Positions 1 through 7,465 of a DNA stretch of 64,000 bases are shown here, one piece after another. Source of the stretch: a bacterium (GTDB lineage Bacteria; Gemmatimonadota; Glassbacteria; GWA2-58-10); the NCBI GenBank assembly GCA_021372515.1, contig JAJFUG010000180.1:62001-126000 (forward strand), written 5' to 3'. The position numbers were made by a program, and so were the translations under genes. Each line of letters starts with the position of its first letter. The first letter of the stretch is position 1. Under the pieces are notes generated by a model. It was not told the origin of the DNA and made no database searches. It worked only from the letters and a program-made list of their open reading frames with translations.

Positions 1-66
1 GACCTGATGCGCAAGGTCCTGGAGGTCCGCCGTCAGGCCGCCGCCTCTGTCCGCGATGATTTCTGA
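1..66 (+). CDS. C-terminal fragment of an unidentified protein
   Basis: The first 66 bases are open in frame 1 and close with TGA at 64-66, giving a 21-residue tail rich in Arg, Val and Ala that ends in Asp-Asp-Phe. The gene starts upstream of the window. It reads in the same direction as dprA and ends 39 bases before its ATG, so it may be co-transcribed. Too little is visible to name a family. Confidence 0.5.
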   Translation, partial: DLMRKVLEVRRQAAASVRDDF

Positions 67-105
67 GCGCGTGCCGGAAAGCTTCCCATCCAGACCGGAG
101 CCGGG

Positions 106-1230
106 ATGAGCCTGCCCGAAGTCGATACCCTGCGCGACATGCTGCGCCTGCTGTTCGTGCCGGGCCTCGGCGCGGTGCGCCTTCGCCGCCTGCTCGAGGC
201 TTTCGGCGGGCCCGCGGCGGCGGTGGCGGCGGATTTCGAGTCCCTGCGGCGCGTGCCGGGTCTGGCCGCCGGGCCGGAGCTGGAGTTCCTGGCGCGGAAG
301 AGTTGGAACGAGCGGGCGGTGGAGGCCCAGCTCGAGCGGCTCGACAAGTCCGGCGCGCAGGTGATTTTCTACTGGCAGGAGAACTACCCGGCCTACCTGG
401 CCCAGATTTACGATCCTCCTGTGCTGCTGTTCGCGCTGGGGGCCCTGGACTGCCTCAACCGTCCCTGCGTGGCCGTGGTGGGCACCCGCTCGCCCAGCCT
501 TTACGGCAGCGAGAACGCGCGTGATCTGTCCGGGGCGTTGGCCCGGGCCGGGTTCACCGTGGTGAGCGGCCTGGCCCGCGGGATCGACAGCCTGGCCCAC
601 GCCGCCGCCCTGGACAACGGTGGCCTCACGGCGGCTGTGCTGGGCAGCGGGGTCGATAACCTCTACCCGCCCGAGAACGAACCGCTGGTGGAGCGCATGC
701 TGGAGCACGGCTCGGTTGTGCTGAGCGAGTACCCCCTGGGCACTCCGCCGGATGGGCGCAATTTCCCACGCCGCAACCGCATAATCAGCGGCCTGTCGCG
801 CGGGGTGCTGGTGGTGGAGGCCGGCGAGCGCAGCGGCGCGCTGATCACCGCCGAGTACGCCCTGGACCAGGGACGCGAGGTGTTCGCAGTCCCCGGGGAT
901 GTGGCCCGCGGCCTGAGCCACGGCGCCAACCGCCTGATCAAGCAGGGGGCCACGCTCGTGCAGAGTGTGGATGACATCCTGGAGGAGCTGGGCGGCGCGC
1001 CTGTACCGAGCCGTCAGACCGACGGCCAGCCGGAGCTGCCGGGACTCGGCCCCTGCCTGAGCCGCGAGGAGCGCCGGGTGTTCGACTGCCTGGACCGTCA
1101 GCCCCAGCACGTGGATGAGTTGGCCGAACGCAGCGGGGTGGAGGTCTCGCAACTGCTGGGGCTGCTCCTGCAGCTCCAGATGAAACGCCTGGTGCGCGAG
1201 CATCCGGGCAAGCTCTACAGCCTGGGTTGA
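106..1230 (+). CDS. dprA: DNA-processing protein DprA (Smf)
   Basis: This 374-residue protein matches the DprA/Smf family, which binds incoming single-stranded DNA in natural transformation and loads RecA. An N-terminal helix-hairpin-helix-like segment (about residues 10-65) is followed by the Rossmann-like core. The core has the family signatures VVGTRSPSLYGSE (about 125-137) and VVSGLARGIDSLAH (about 154-167), then the FPRRNRIISGLS segment near 220. A winged-helix-like C-terminus (about 315-374) completes the full-length architecture. The ATG at 106 is used; its ribosome binding site is weak. The stop codon overlaps the region in front of hemW, so the two genes are probably coupled. DprA suggests a competence route or at least recombination of imported DNA, but no other com genes are in view. 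Confidence 0.95.
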   Translation: MSLPEVDTLRDMLRLLFVPGLGAVRLRRLLEAFGGPAAAVAADFESLRRVPGLAAGPELEFLARKSWNERAVEAQLERLDKSGAQVIFYWQENYPAYLAQIYDPPVLLFALGALDCLNRPCVAVVGTRSPSLYGSENARDLSGALARAGFTVVSGLARGIDSLAHAAALDNGGLTAAVLGSGVDNLYPPENEPLVERMLEHGSVVLSEYPLGTPPDGRNFPRRNRIISGLSRGVLVVEAGERSGALITAEYALDQGREVFAVPGDVARGLSHGANRLIKQGATLVQSVDDILEELGGAPVPSRQTDGQPELPGLGPCLSREERRVFDCLDRQPQHVDELAERSGVEVSQLLGLLLQLQMKRLVREHPGKLYSLG

Positions 1231-1253
1231 CCGGGAGAGGGAAGAGGGCGCGG

Positions 1254-2417
1254 GTGGAGGAAAGTTTTTCGTTGTATGTCCATGTCCCGTTCTGCCGCGG
1301 CGGCAAGTGCCTGTACTGCGATTTCTACTCCGTGCCGGACCGGGTCGAGTTGCTGGATGACTACCTGGACGCCCTGGGCCGCGAGGTCGAGGCCTCGGCC
1401 GGGCTCTGGCCACCGGCCGGCAGCCGGGTGCGGACAGTCTTTTTCGGCGGAGGCACGCCCTCGCTGCTGAGCGGGGCGCAGGTGGCTTCCGTGCTGGAGA
1501 AAGCCGCCGCAGTCTGGAGCCTTGACCCCGAGACCGAGATCAGCCTGGAGGCTAACCCCGAGGACGTGAGCCTGGAGGCTGCGGCCGGCTGGCGTGCGGC
1601 CGGGGTGAACCGTCTCTCTGTCGGCTGCCAGAGTTTCGCTGACCGCGCCCTGGCCGGCCTGGGGCGCCGTCACGACTCCGCCGCCTGCCAGGCGGCGCTC
1701 GATCGGGCCCGGAAGGCCGGGTTCGAGCGCCTGAGCGCCGACCTGATCCTGGGCGGGCCGGGCTGCACTGAAAGTATGGTGATCGAATCGATCGACACGG
1801 CCCTCGCTCTGGGGGCGGACCATCTGTCGATTTACGGCTACCATCTGGAAGCAACCTGCCCGGCCCACGCCGTCCCTGATTTCGCCGAGTGCGAGGAGTC
1901 AATCTACCGCGCCCAGTACCTGGCCGCCTGTGAGAGCCTGGCCCGCGCCGGCTGGCTGCATTACGAAATGTCCAACTGGGCGCGGGATGCGCGCTGCACC
2001 TGCAGCCACAACCTGGCCTACTGGACCGGACAGCCCTATCTGGGGCTGGGCCCCTCGGCGCACTCATTCCAGCCGCCCGACCGAAGGTTCTGGAACAAGC
2101 GCAGCCTTGAGGAGTACCTGAGTTACGCCTGGAGCCCCGGCGCGCCCAACCCGCTGCGCGAGGGCGAGTTCCTCTCTCCGCGCCAGCGACTGGCCGAGCA
2201 CCTGATGCTGGGTCTGCGCCTGGAGAGTGGGGCCTCGGTGGCGCTGGTGGGCCAGATCCTGGGGCGCTCTACGGCCCAGGTTCTGCGTGAGCTGGACAGC
2301 GCCGGGCTCGTCCGCCTGCGCGACAGCCGCGTGCGGGCCACGCGCGAGGGGCTCCTGGTGCTGGACTCCCTGGTGGACCGGATTCTGGCCCGCGGGGAGT
2401 TTCCGCTTGACAAATAG
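1254..2417 (+). CDS. hemW: Radical SAM heme chaperone HemW-like protein
   Basis: The protein belongs to the HemW / oxygen-independent coproporphyrinogen oxidase-like radical SAM family, which uses a 4Fe-4S cluster and SAM and in HemW serves as a heme chaperone. Visible signatures are the cluster loop near residue 15, the glycine motif VFFGGGTPSLL near 70, SLEANPEDV near 100 and LSVGCQSF near 118. A HemW-type C-terminal wing follows. The open frame begins at TTG 1227, overlapping the dprA stop. I prefer GTG 1254 because GAGAGGGAAGAGG sits just before it. An oddity is that the cluster loop reads C-R-G-G-K-C-L-Y-C, that is C-x4-C-x2-C rather than the usual C-x3-C-x2-C. All three cysteines are present, so activity is plausible but the spacing is unusual. 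Confidence 0.88.
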   Translation: MEESFSLYVHVPFCRGGKCLYCDFYSVPDRVELLDDYLDALGREVEASAGLWPPAGSRVRTVFFGGGTPSLLSGAQVASVLEKAAAVWSLDPETEISLEANPEDVSLEAAAGWRAAGVNRLSVGCQSFADRALAGLGRRHDSAACQAALDRARKAGFERLSADLILGGPGCTESMVIESIDTALALGADHLSIYGYHLEATCPAHAVPDFAECEESIYRAQYLAACESLARAGWLHYEMSNWARDARCTCSHNLAYWTGQPYLGLGPSAHSFQPPDRRFWNKRSLEEYLSYAWSPGAPNPLREGEFLSPRQRLAEHLMLGLRLESGASVALVGQILGRSTAQVLRELDSAGLVRLRDSRVRATREGLLVLDSLVDRILARGEFPLDK

Positions 2418-2435
2418 GGGGCGGATTGCAAAAAT
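2407..2435 (+). promoter_or_regulatory. Candidate sigma-70 promoter for hrcA-dnaJ
   Basis: TTGACA at 2407-2412 is followed after 17 bases by AAAAAT at 2430-2435. The -35 lies inside the end of hemW and the predicted start is about 40 bases before the hrcA ATG. The -35 is perfect and the -10 is weak. No CIRCE inverted repeat (TTAGCACTC-N9-GAGTGCTAA) is visible between hemW and hrcA. Confidence 0.4.
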
Positions 2436-2480
2436 TATGGCATATCAGGGGGGCTTTAACTCGAATAAAAAAAGGCCGTT

Positions 2481-3533
2481 ATGACTTACGAGAACCAAAA
2501 GGCGCAGCGCGATGACCTCACTGAGCGCGAGGCGGTGATCCTCGAGCAGGTGATCGGCGACTACATCGCCACGGCTGCCCCGGTGGGCTCGCGTCACTTG
2601 TCGCGCAGCGGCGACAGCGGCCTGAGCGCGGCCACGATCCGCAACACGATGAGCGACCTGGAGGAGAAAGGTTTCCTCTGGCAGCCGCACCCGAGCGCGG
2701 GACGGGTCCCCACGGACAAGGCCTACCGCTTTTTCGTGGACACCCTGGCCCGTCGGCACAAGGTCCTGCCCAAGGGCCTGGAACGGATGCTCCAGCCGCT
2801 CTCGGGCGACCCGGCCCTGGAGCGGGTGGTCCAGCGCGCGGCCCAGGCGCTAAGCGTGCTGACCTGTGAGCTGGGCGTGGGGATCGCCCCGCTGGTGGAT
2901 GAGGGCGTGCTGGAGAACGTTGACCTGATCCGGGTGGGGGCGGAGCGTCTGATGCTGATCCTGACCATCCAGCACGGGCTGGTCAAGACCATTTTCGTGG
3001 AGATAGACAGCCGGGTGAGCGACCAGCGCCTGAGCGGTCTGTCCGGACGGCTGCGCGAGCGCCTGGCCGGGCTGCCCCTGGGCGAGATTCGCCGCACGGC
3101 CCGCGAGCGGCTCAAGGATGCGGTGGAGGATGACGCCGACCCGCTCAACGTGTTCGTCCAGAGTGCGGACAGCATTTTCGAGCTGGGCGAGGGCGGCGGC
3201 GAACTGGTCCTGGGCGGGGCGGCCAAGCTGGCCAGCCAGCCCGAGTTCAGCGATCAGGTGAACCTGCGCTCGCTGATCGGCCTGACCGAGAGGCGCGACC
3301 TTCTGCTCGAAACCATGAAAAAGCGGGCTGGGGCCGAGGGCCTGCGTATCACCATCGGCGCCGAGAACGAGCTTTCGGAGCTGTCGAATTTCACCCTGAT
3401 CACCGACACTTACCGTATCGGCCGGATGAAAGGCATAATAGGGGTGATCGGTCCGACCCGGATGAGCTACAGCCGGGTGATCTCGGTGGTCGAGTACACC
3501 AGCCGTCTGCTCTCCAAGGTGCTGGAAAGCTGA
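2481..3533 (+). CDS. hrcA: Heat-inducible transcription repressor HrcA
   Basis: This 350-residue protein is a full-length HrcA, the repressor that binds CIRCE operators and releases them on heat shock when GroEL is occupied. The N-terminal winged helix has the family features: a helix beginning LTEREAVILEQVIGDYI (about 13-29), VGSRHLSR, the recognition helix ATIRNTMSDLEEKGF (about 52-66) and HPSAGRVPTDKAYRFFVD. A GAF-like dimerisation domain follows, and the C-terminus has the characteristic LITDTYRIGRMKGIIGVIGPTRM-type segment. The gene is directly followed by dnaJ (46 bases), without grpE and dnaK between them. The ribosome binding site before ATG 2481 is weak. Confidence 0.95.
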   Translation: MTYENQKAQRDDLTEREAVILEQVIGDYIATAAPVGSRHLSRSGDSGLSAATIRNTMSDLEEKGFLWQPHPSAGRVPTDKAYRFFVDTLARRHKVLPKGLERMLQPLSGDPALERVVQRAAQALSVLTCELGVGIAPLVDEGVLENVDLIRVGAERLMLILTIQHGLVKTIFVEIDSRVSDQRLSGLSGRLRERLAGLPLGEIRRTARERLKDAVEDDADPLNVFVQSADSIFELGEGGGELVLGGAAKLASQPEFSDQVNLRSLIGLTERRDLLLETMKKRAGAEGLRITIGAENELSELSNFTLITDTYRIGRMKGIIGVIGPTRMSYSRVISVVEYTSRLLSKVLES

Positions 3534-3579
3534 TTCGATGAGGAACGAAGCGTAAGCCTGGAGGAGAAAGAGATTTCCA

Positions 3580-4749
3580 ATGACCAAGCGTGACTACTAC
3601 GAGGTGCTCGGCGTGGGTAAGGAAGCCACGGCCGAGGAGATAAAGAAAGCCTACCGCAAGCTGGCGGTGCAGTTCCACCCGGACAAGAACCCGGGCGACA
3701 AGGCGTCGGAGGAGAAGTTCAAGGAGGCCACCGAGGCCTACGAGGTGCTGCGCGACCAGGAAAAGCGCGCCCAGTACGACCGGTTCGGGCACGATGGGCA
3801 GTTCGCCCGCGCGGGCGGCGGAGCCGGAGGCGGGTTCGGCGGGTACCAGGATTTCGACCTGAGCGACGCCCTGAACGCGTTCATGCGCGATTTCGGCGGG
3901 TTCGGCTTCGGCGACCTGTTCGGAGGGGGAGGTGGCCAGGGCCGCGGCGGCGGGCGCGGGGCCAACCGCGGCGGCGACCTTCAGGTGCGCCTGCGCCTCG
4001 ACCTGGAGGAGGTGGCCAGCGGGGTGGAAAAGACACTCAAGATCAACCTCCAGCAGGCCTGCACCGACTGCGGCGGCAGCGGCTCCAAGAGCGGCCGCAC
4101 CTCTGTCTGCCCGGCCTGCCAGGGCAGCGGTCAGGTTCGCAATGTGCAGCGCTCCATTTTCGGGCAGTTTGTCAGTGTGAGCCCCTGCCAGCGCTGCGGC
4201 GGCACGGGCCAGGTGGTCCAGGACCAGTGCGACGCCTGCCACGGCGAGGGCCGTGTGACCCGCGAGCGCAAGATCAAGGTGAAAATTCCGGCCGGGGTGA
4301 ACAGCGGCAACTACCTCACCTTGCGCGGCCAGGGCAACGCCGGGCTGCGCGGTGGGCCTCCGGGCGACCTGATCGTGCTGATCGAGGTGGAGGAGCACGA
4401 GAGTTTCGAGCGGCACGGGGACGATGTCCTGTACGACCTGCCCATCTCGTTCAGCCAGGCTGCCCTGGGCGCCGAGGTGGAGATACCAACTCTGGAGGGC
4501 AAGGCCCGGCTCAGTATCCCGCACGGGACACAGACCGGCAAGATACTGCGCATGCGGGGCAAGGGCCTGCCGCACCTGAACGGCTCGGGGCGCGGTGACC
4601 AGCTTGTGCGGATCACGGTCTGGACCCCGGGCAGCCTGTCGGCCAAGGAACGCGAGCTGTTCCAGGAACTGAGCCGGGTCGAGAGCCAGAGCCCGCCCTC
4701 GGCTGGGCGCGGATTCTGGAACCGGATGAAAGAGGCGTTCAGCGGCTGA
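3580..4749 (+). CDS. dnaJ: Chaperone DnaJ (Hsp40, type I)
   Basis: DnaJ delivers unfolded clients to DnaK and stimulates its ATPase. All parts of a type I protein are visible in 389 residues. The J domain has the HPD tripeptide at 33-35. A Gly/Phe-rich linker (about 75-130) follows. The zinc region (about 155-225) has four CxxCxGxG repeats: [24 protein letters not shown] and [10 protein letters not shown]-terminal client-binding domain completes it. GGAGGAGAAAGAG precedes ATG 3580. The partner genes dnaK and grpE are absent from this cluster and presumably lie elsewhere. Confidence 0.97.
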   Translation: MTKRDYYEVLGVGKEATAEEIKKAYRKLAVQFHPDKNPGDKASEEKFKEATEAYEVLRDQEKRAQYDRFGHDGQFARAGGGAGGGFGGYQDFDLSDALNAFMRDFGGFGFGDLFGGGGGQGRGGGRGANRGGDLQVRLRLDLEEVASGVEKTLKINLQQACTDCGGSGSKSGRTSVCPACQGSGQVRNVQRSIFGQFVSVSPCQRCGGTGQVVQDQCDACHGEGRVTRERKIKVKIPAGVNSGNYLTLRGQGNAGLRGGPPGDLIVLIEVEEHESFERHGDDVLYDLPISFSQAALGAEVEIPTLEGKARLSIPHGTQTGKILRMRGKGLPHLNGSGRGDQLVRITVWTPGSLSAKERELFQELSRVESQSPPSAGRGFWNRMKEAFSG

Positions 4750-4774
4750 GACATGCCGAGGGAGGCGGGACAGC

Positions 4775-5557
4775 GTGCGCGCCAGGAAATCCGGTGAGGA
4801 TGAGCAGTTCGAGGAGCTGACAACCACGGCCCTGTACGTGCCGGCGGAGAATATCAGTGACGGCTGGCTGGAGTTCCCGGACGAGGAATTGCACCATCTG
4901 ACCCACGTGCTGCGCCAGGGAGCGGGCAGCCGGGTCCAGGTGCTGGACGGCTGCGGTGGGGTTTGGTCCGTGCTCGTGGAGCGCCGCGAGGGCCGTCTGG
5001 CCGGACGGGTGCTGGAGCACGAGCAGGCCACCGCGCCCGTACCGGCGATAAGCGTGGCCCTGGCCCCCGGACGCAAGGAACGTCTGCGCTGGGCCGTGGA
5101 GAAGCTGGCTGAGCTGGGGGCGGCGCGGATAATCCCGCTTCTCAGCGCTCAGGTCTCGTTCCCCGGCGACCCCGGCCGTCTGCCCGAGCGCCTTCAGCCG
5201 GTCTGCGTGGCCGCGCTCAAGCAGTCGCGGCAGCCGTTCCTGACCCGGGTCGAGCCGCCGCTGGGTTTCGCAGATTTTATGAAAACATGCACTGCAGCAG
5301 AGGTGCAGGCGGTATTCTGCCATAAAAAAACTCAAACCCGCGCCCCGATAGGCCGAAATAGATTAGGGGGAGCGCGTGAGTTGGTTCTGGTGGTGGGGCC
5401 GGAGGGTGGCTTCGACAGCGCCGAGAGCGGGTCGATCCTGTCCAGCGGCTTGCCCTGCCTGGATTTGGGTCTGTCCACATTGCGTTTCGAGACCGCGGCG
5501 CTGGCCGGATTCGTTCTGCTGCGGCAGATGTTGCGTGGCGATCAGGGGTTGTACTGA
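4775..5557 (+). CDS. rsmE: 16S rRNA (uracil-1498-N3)-methyltransferase RsmE
   Basis: RsmE methylates N3 of U1498 in 16S rRNA using SAM, acting late in small-subunit assembly. The 260-residue protein shows an N-terminal PUA-like domain (about 20-85, including a LTHVLRQGAGSRVQVLDG segment). A SPOUT methyltransferase domain has the knot motifs VVGPEGGFDSAE (near 207) and LGLSTLRFETAA (near 234). The only reasonable start is GTG 4775, preceded by GGGAGGCGGG. The segment around 5275-5380 is A-rich for this region but stays in frame and within the domain. Placement behind dnaJ is common in bacteria. Confidence 0.93.
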   Translation: MRARKSGEDEQFEELTTTALYVPAENISDGWLEFPDEELHHLTHVLRQGAGSRVQVLDGCGGVWSVLVERREGRLAGRVLEHEQATAPVPAISVALAPGRKERLRWAVEKLAELGAARIIPLLSAQVSFPGDPGRLPERLQPVCVAALKQSRQPFLTRVEPPLGFADFMKTCTAAEVQAVFCHKKTQTRAPIGRNRLGGARELVLVVGPEGGFDSAESGSILSSGLPCLDLGLSTLRFETAALAGFVLLRQMLRGDQGLY

Positions 5558-5683
5558 AAGCCGCACCGTTATATGTTTGAATTGAATGTTAGGCCCATAC
5601 AACAGTTAAACCCTGAACCAGATCGGTCCGGGAAAGCGCCGGGCCGCCGCCGGGGCGGCTGAAACCGGTTGAGGAGTTCGACC

Positions 5684-6949
5684 ATGCAGGAGAGGGACAT
5701 CAATGGCATTCTGCAAAAAGTCGAGGAGCTGAAATCAGTTTTCTCGTTCGGGGTCAGGTTCCTGCCGTTCCTGGAGGACCTGCTTGTGTTCGTCCAGGAA
5801 ATGGCCCCCATGCTGAACGAGATGAACCAGTCCATCCAGGACAGCTCCAGTAAGATGCCCAAAGCCGTTCAGCAGCTCGATAAGGTGACAAGCGCCACGG
5901 AGCTGGCCACGAACGAGATTTTGGACAAGGTCGATTCCATGCTCGGCCGTCTGGACCAGGTGACCACCAATTTCAATGTTGTACGCGAACGCCTGTCCGC
6001 CGAACAAACCGCGCTTAGCGGGATCGCCGGGGCGATCGAGGAGCTTCTGGAGCTGCCCGGGGTGCGCGAGGGCCTCAACCGGGTGTTCGAGGACGAGAAA
6101 GCGCGCCAGAAGGGCGTCGAGATCAAGAAGATCGTCGATGAGTTCCTGTCCGGCAAGATCGGCGAGGATGTGCCGCAGTCAGTCGAGAACCTGCTGCAGG
6201 ACACACAGACCGACGCCTACGACATAATGAACGCCCTGCAGGTGCAGGATATCACCGCCCAGCAGATCGAGGGCGCCCACGGCCTGCTGCGTTCGGTCCA
6301 GGAACGGCTGAACATGCTCATCACCAAGTACTCGGAGGCCGAGCCGCCGGCGATTTTCCGCGAGGCCAAGGCCCATGACATCAACGCCATCTTCGACATG
6401 GACGATGACCGTCAGAAGGCCGTGGACGAGGTGCTCGGCCAGAGCCCGGAAAACCTTCTGGCCGAGAGTGAACCCGCCCCGGCCGAGGCGTCGGATGAAA
6501 GCGATCTGCCCGCCTCCAGCGCTTTCGATGAAAGCCTGCCTGAGGCGGTCGAGGCCGAAGCCGAGGCCGAGGTAGCGGGTGAGGAGCCGAACCAGGCCGA
6601 GATCGACGAGTTGCTGAGCTGGGGCGATGGCGGCGCCAACGCCGCGCTGCCCGGTGAGGAAACGGCCGCGCTGGATGAGCAGGCCGCCGATGAAATGTCC
6701 GCGGAGGACCTGCTGGCCGGGGCCGACTTGACGGCCGTGGAGCCGGAGCAGGTCGAGGAACCGCTGCTGGAGGAGGTCATCCCGGCCGATTCCGGCAACG
6801 GGAAGCTTGAAGAAGTGGTCGTGGAGGAGCCGGAGGTTCCCAAAGCGAAAAAGGGACAGGGAAAAAATGAAAAGCCGGCCAAGGAGAAGGAAGACGGCGC
6901 GGCAAGCATAAAAATCTCCCAGGAAGAGATCGACAAGCTGTTTTCGTAG
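5684..6949 (+). CDS. CheZ-like CheY-P phosphatase with FliM-type EIDxLL peptides
   Basis: This 421-residue, mostly helical protein resembles CheZ, which dephosphorylates CheY-P in chemotaxis. The segment Q-D-I-T-A-Q at 188-193 aligns with the CheZ active-site motif Q-D-L-T-G-Q, keeping the catalytic Asp (D189) and Gln (Q193). Long amphipathic helices (about 1-230) precede an acidic, disordered Ala/Glu-rich linker (about 260-405). Two short peptides in the linker and tail, [12 protein letters not shown] (303-314) and [10 protein letters not shown] at the C-terminus (412-421), resemble the CheY-binding peptide of FliM (SQAEIDALL) and the C-terminal CheY-binding tail of E. coli CheZ. I use ATG 5684, which has GAGGAG eight bases upstream, rather than the in-frame TTG 5669. 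The gene stands alone, with no flagellar operon around it; a FliN-like gene lies 25 kb away at 31089. CheY-P as substrate is inferred. Confidence 0.72.
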   Translation: MQERDINGILQKVEELKSVFSFGVRFLPFLEDLLVFVQEMAPMLNEMNQSIQDSSSKMPKAVQQLDKVTSATELATNEILDKVDSMLGRLDQVTTNFNVVRERLSAEQTALSGIAGAIEELLELPGVREGLNRVFEDEKARQKGVEIKKIVDEFLSGKIGEDVPQSVENLLQDTQTDAYDIMNALQVQDITAQQIEGAHGLLRSVQERLNMLITKYSEAEPPAIFREAKAHDINAIFDMDDDRQKAVDEVLGQSPENLLAESEPAPAEASDESDLPASSAFDESLPEAVEAEAEAEVAGEEPNQAEIDELLSWGDGGANAALPGEETAALDEQAADEMSAEDLLAGADLTAVEPEQVEEPLLEEVIPADSGNGKLEEVVVEEPEVPKAKKGQGKNEKPAKEKEDGAASIKISQEEIDKLFS

Positions 6950-6982
6950 TGGACCCGGTGCCGAAAACAAATGTTTCTGCTC

Positions 6983-7011
6983 TTGACTTTATTAGCAACG
7001 CCAATTATTTT
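6983..7011 (+). promoter_or_regulatory. Sigma-70 promoter for rpsU
   Basis: TTGACT at 6983-6988 and TATTTT at 7006-7011 are separated by exactly 17 bases. The predicted start is about 45 bases before the rpsU GTG, in an A+T-rich strip between two GC-rich genes. Confidence 0.65.
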
Positions 7012-7062
7012 TTATTTTCACCGGGGTCAACTAACCGCAAACTCTTCCAGGGAGGTACCTGC

Positions 7063-7254
7063 GTGCCGGAAGTATATATCGATGAAGGCGAGTCCTTTGA
7101 AAAGGCCTTGAAAAAATTCAAGAAGAAATGCGAAAAGGCCGGAATCCTCTCCGATTTGCGCAAGCACCGTCATTTTGAGAAACCCAGCGAGAAGCGTAAG
7201 CGCAAGATGAACGCCGCCAAGAGGAAACTCAAGAAGGAGGCGCGTCACCGTTAG
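7063..7254 (+). CDS. rpsU: Small ribosomal subunit protein bS21
   Basis: The 63-residue basic protein is bS21: [20 protein letters not shown] at its start, then an Arg/Lys-rich C-terminal helix. The start is GTG 7063 with GGAGGTACCTGC immediately upstream, the best ribosome binding site in the neighbourhood. The open frame upstream to 6949 contains the promoter and is not coding. bS21 sits at the platform of the 30S subunit and assists initiation. In many bacteria rpsU heads the rpsU-dnaG-rpoD operon. Here mutS2 and a double terminator lie between rpsU and dnaG. Confidence 0.95.
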   Translation: MPEVYIDEGESFEKALKKFKKKCEKAGILSDLRKHRHFEKPSEKRKRKMNAAKRKLKKEARHR

Positions 7255-7322
7255 TCCCCTTCAGCGCGGGAGTCGGGAAATGGCCTGCGAAAAAATACTG
7301 AACAGGGTTCGCCTGCTTAAGT

Positions 7323-7364
7323 GAGCCTTCGACGCCTGGCACGGTCGGAGGCTCTTTCATTTTA
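7323..7364 (+). terminator. Intrinsic terminator 1 after rpsU
   Basis: GAGCCT (7323-7328) pairs with AGGCTC (7349-7354), extended inward by CGAC with GTCG, and is followed by TTTCATTTT. It ends the short rpsU transcript. Confidence 0.8.
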
Positions 7365-7366
7365 GT

Positions 7367-7394
7367 GGCGCCCGGCGGCGCTTTTTTTATTTTT
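7367..7394 (+). terminator. Intrinsic terminator 2 after rpsU
   Basis: GCGCC (7368-7372) and GGCGC (7377-7381) enclose a CGGC loop and are followed by TTTTTTTATTTTT. This second terminator, just three bases after the first, makes the rpsU unit strongly insulated from mutS2. Confidence 0.85.
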
Positions 7395-7465
7395 ACCGTC
7401 AGGGCGACGGCAGCTCCTGGTGAAACAAACGGCTGCGAGAGAATGAACTCAGACCGGAAGACTAT

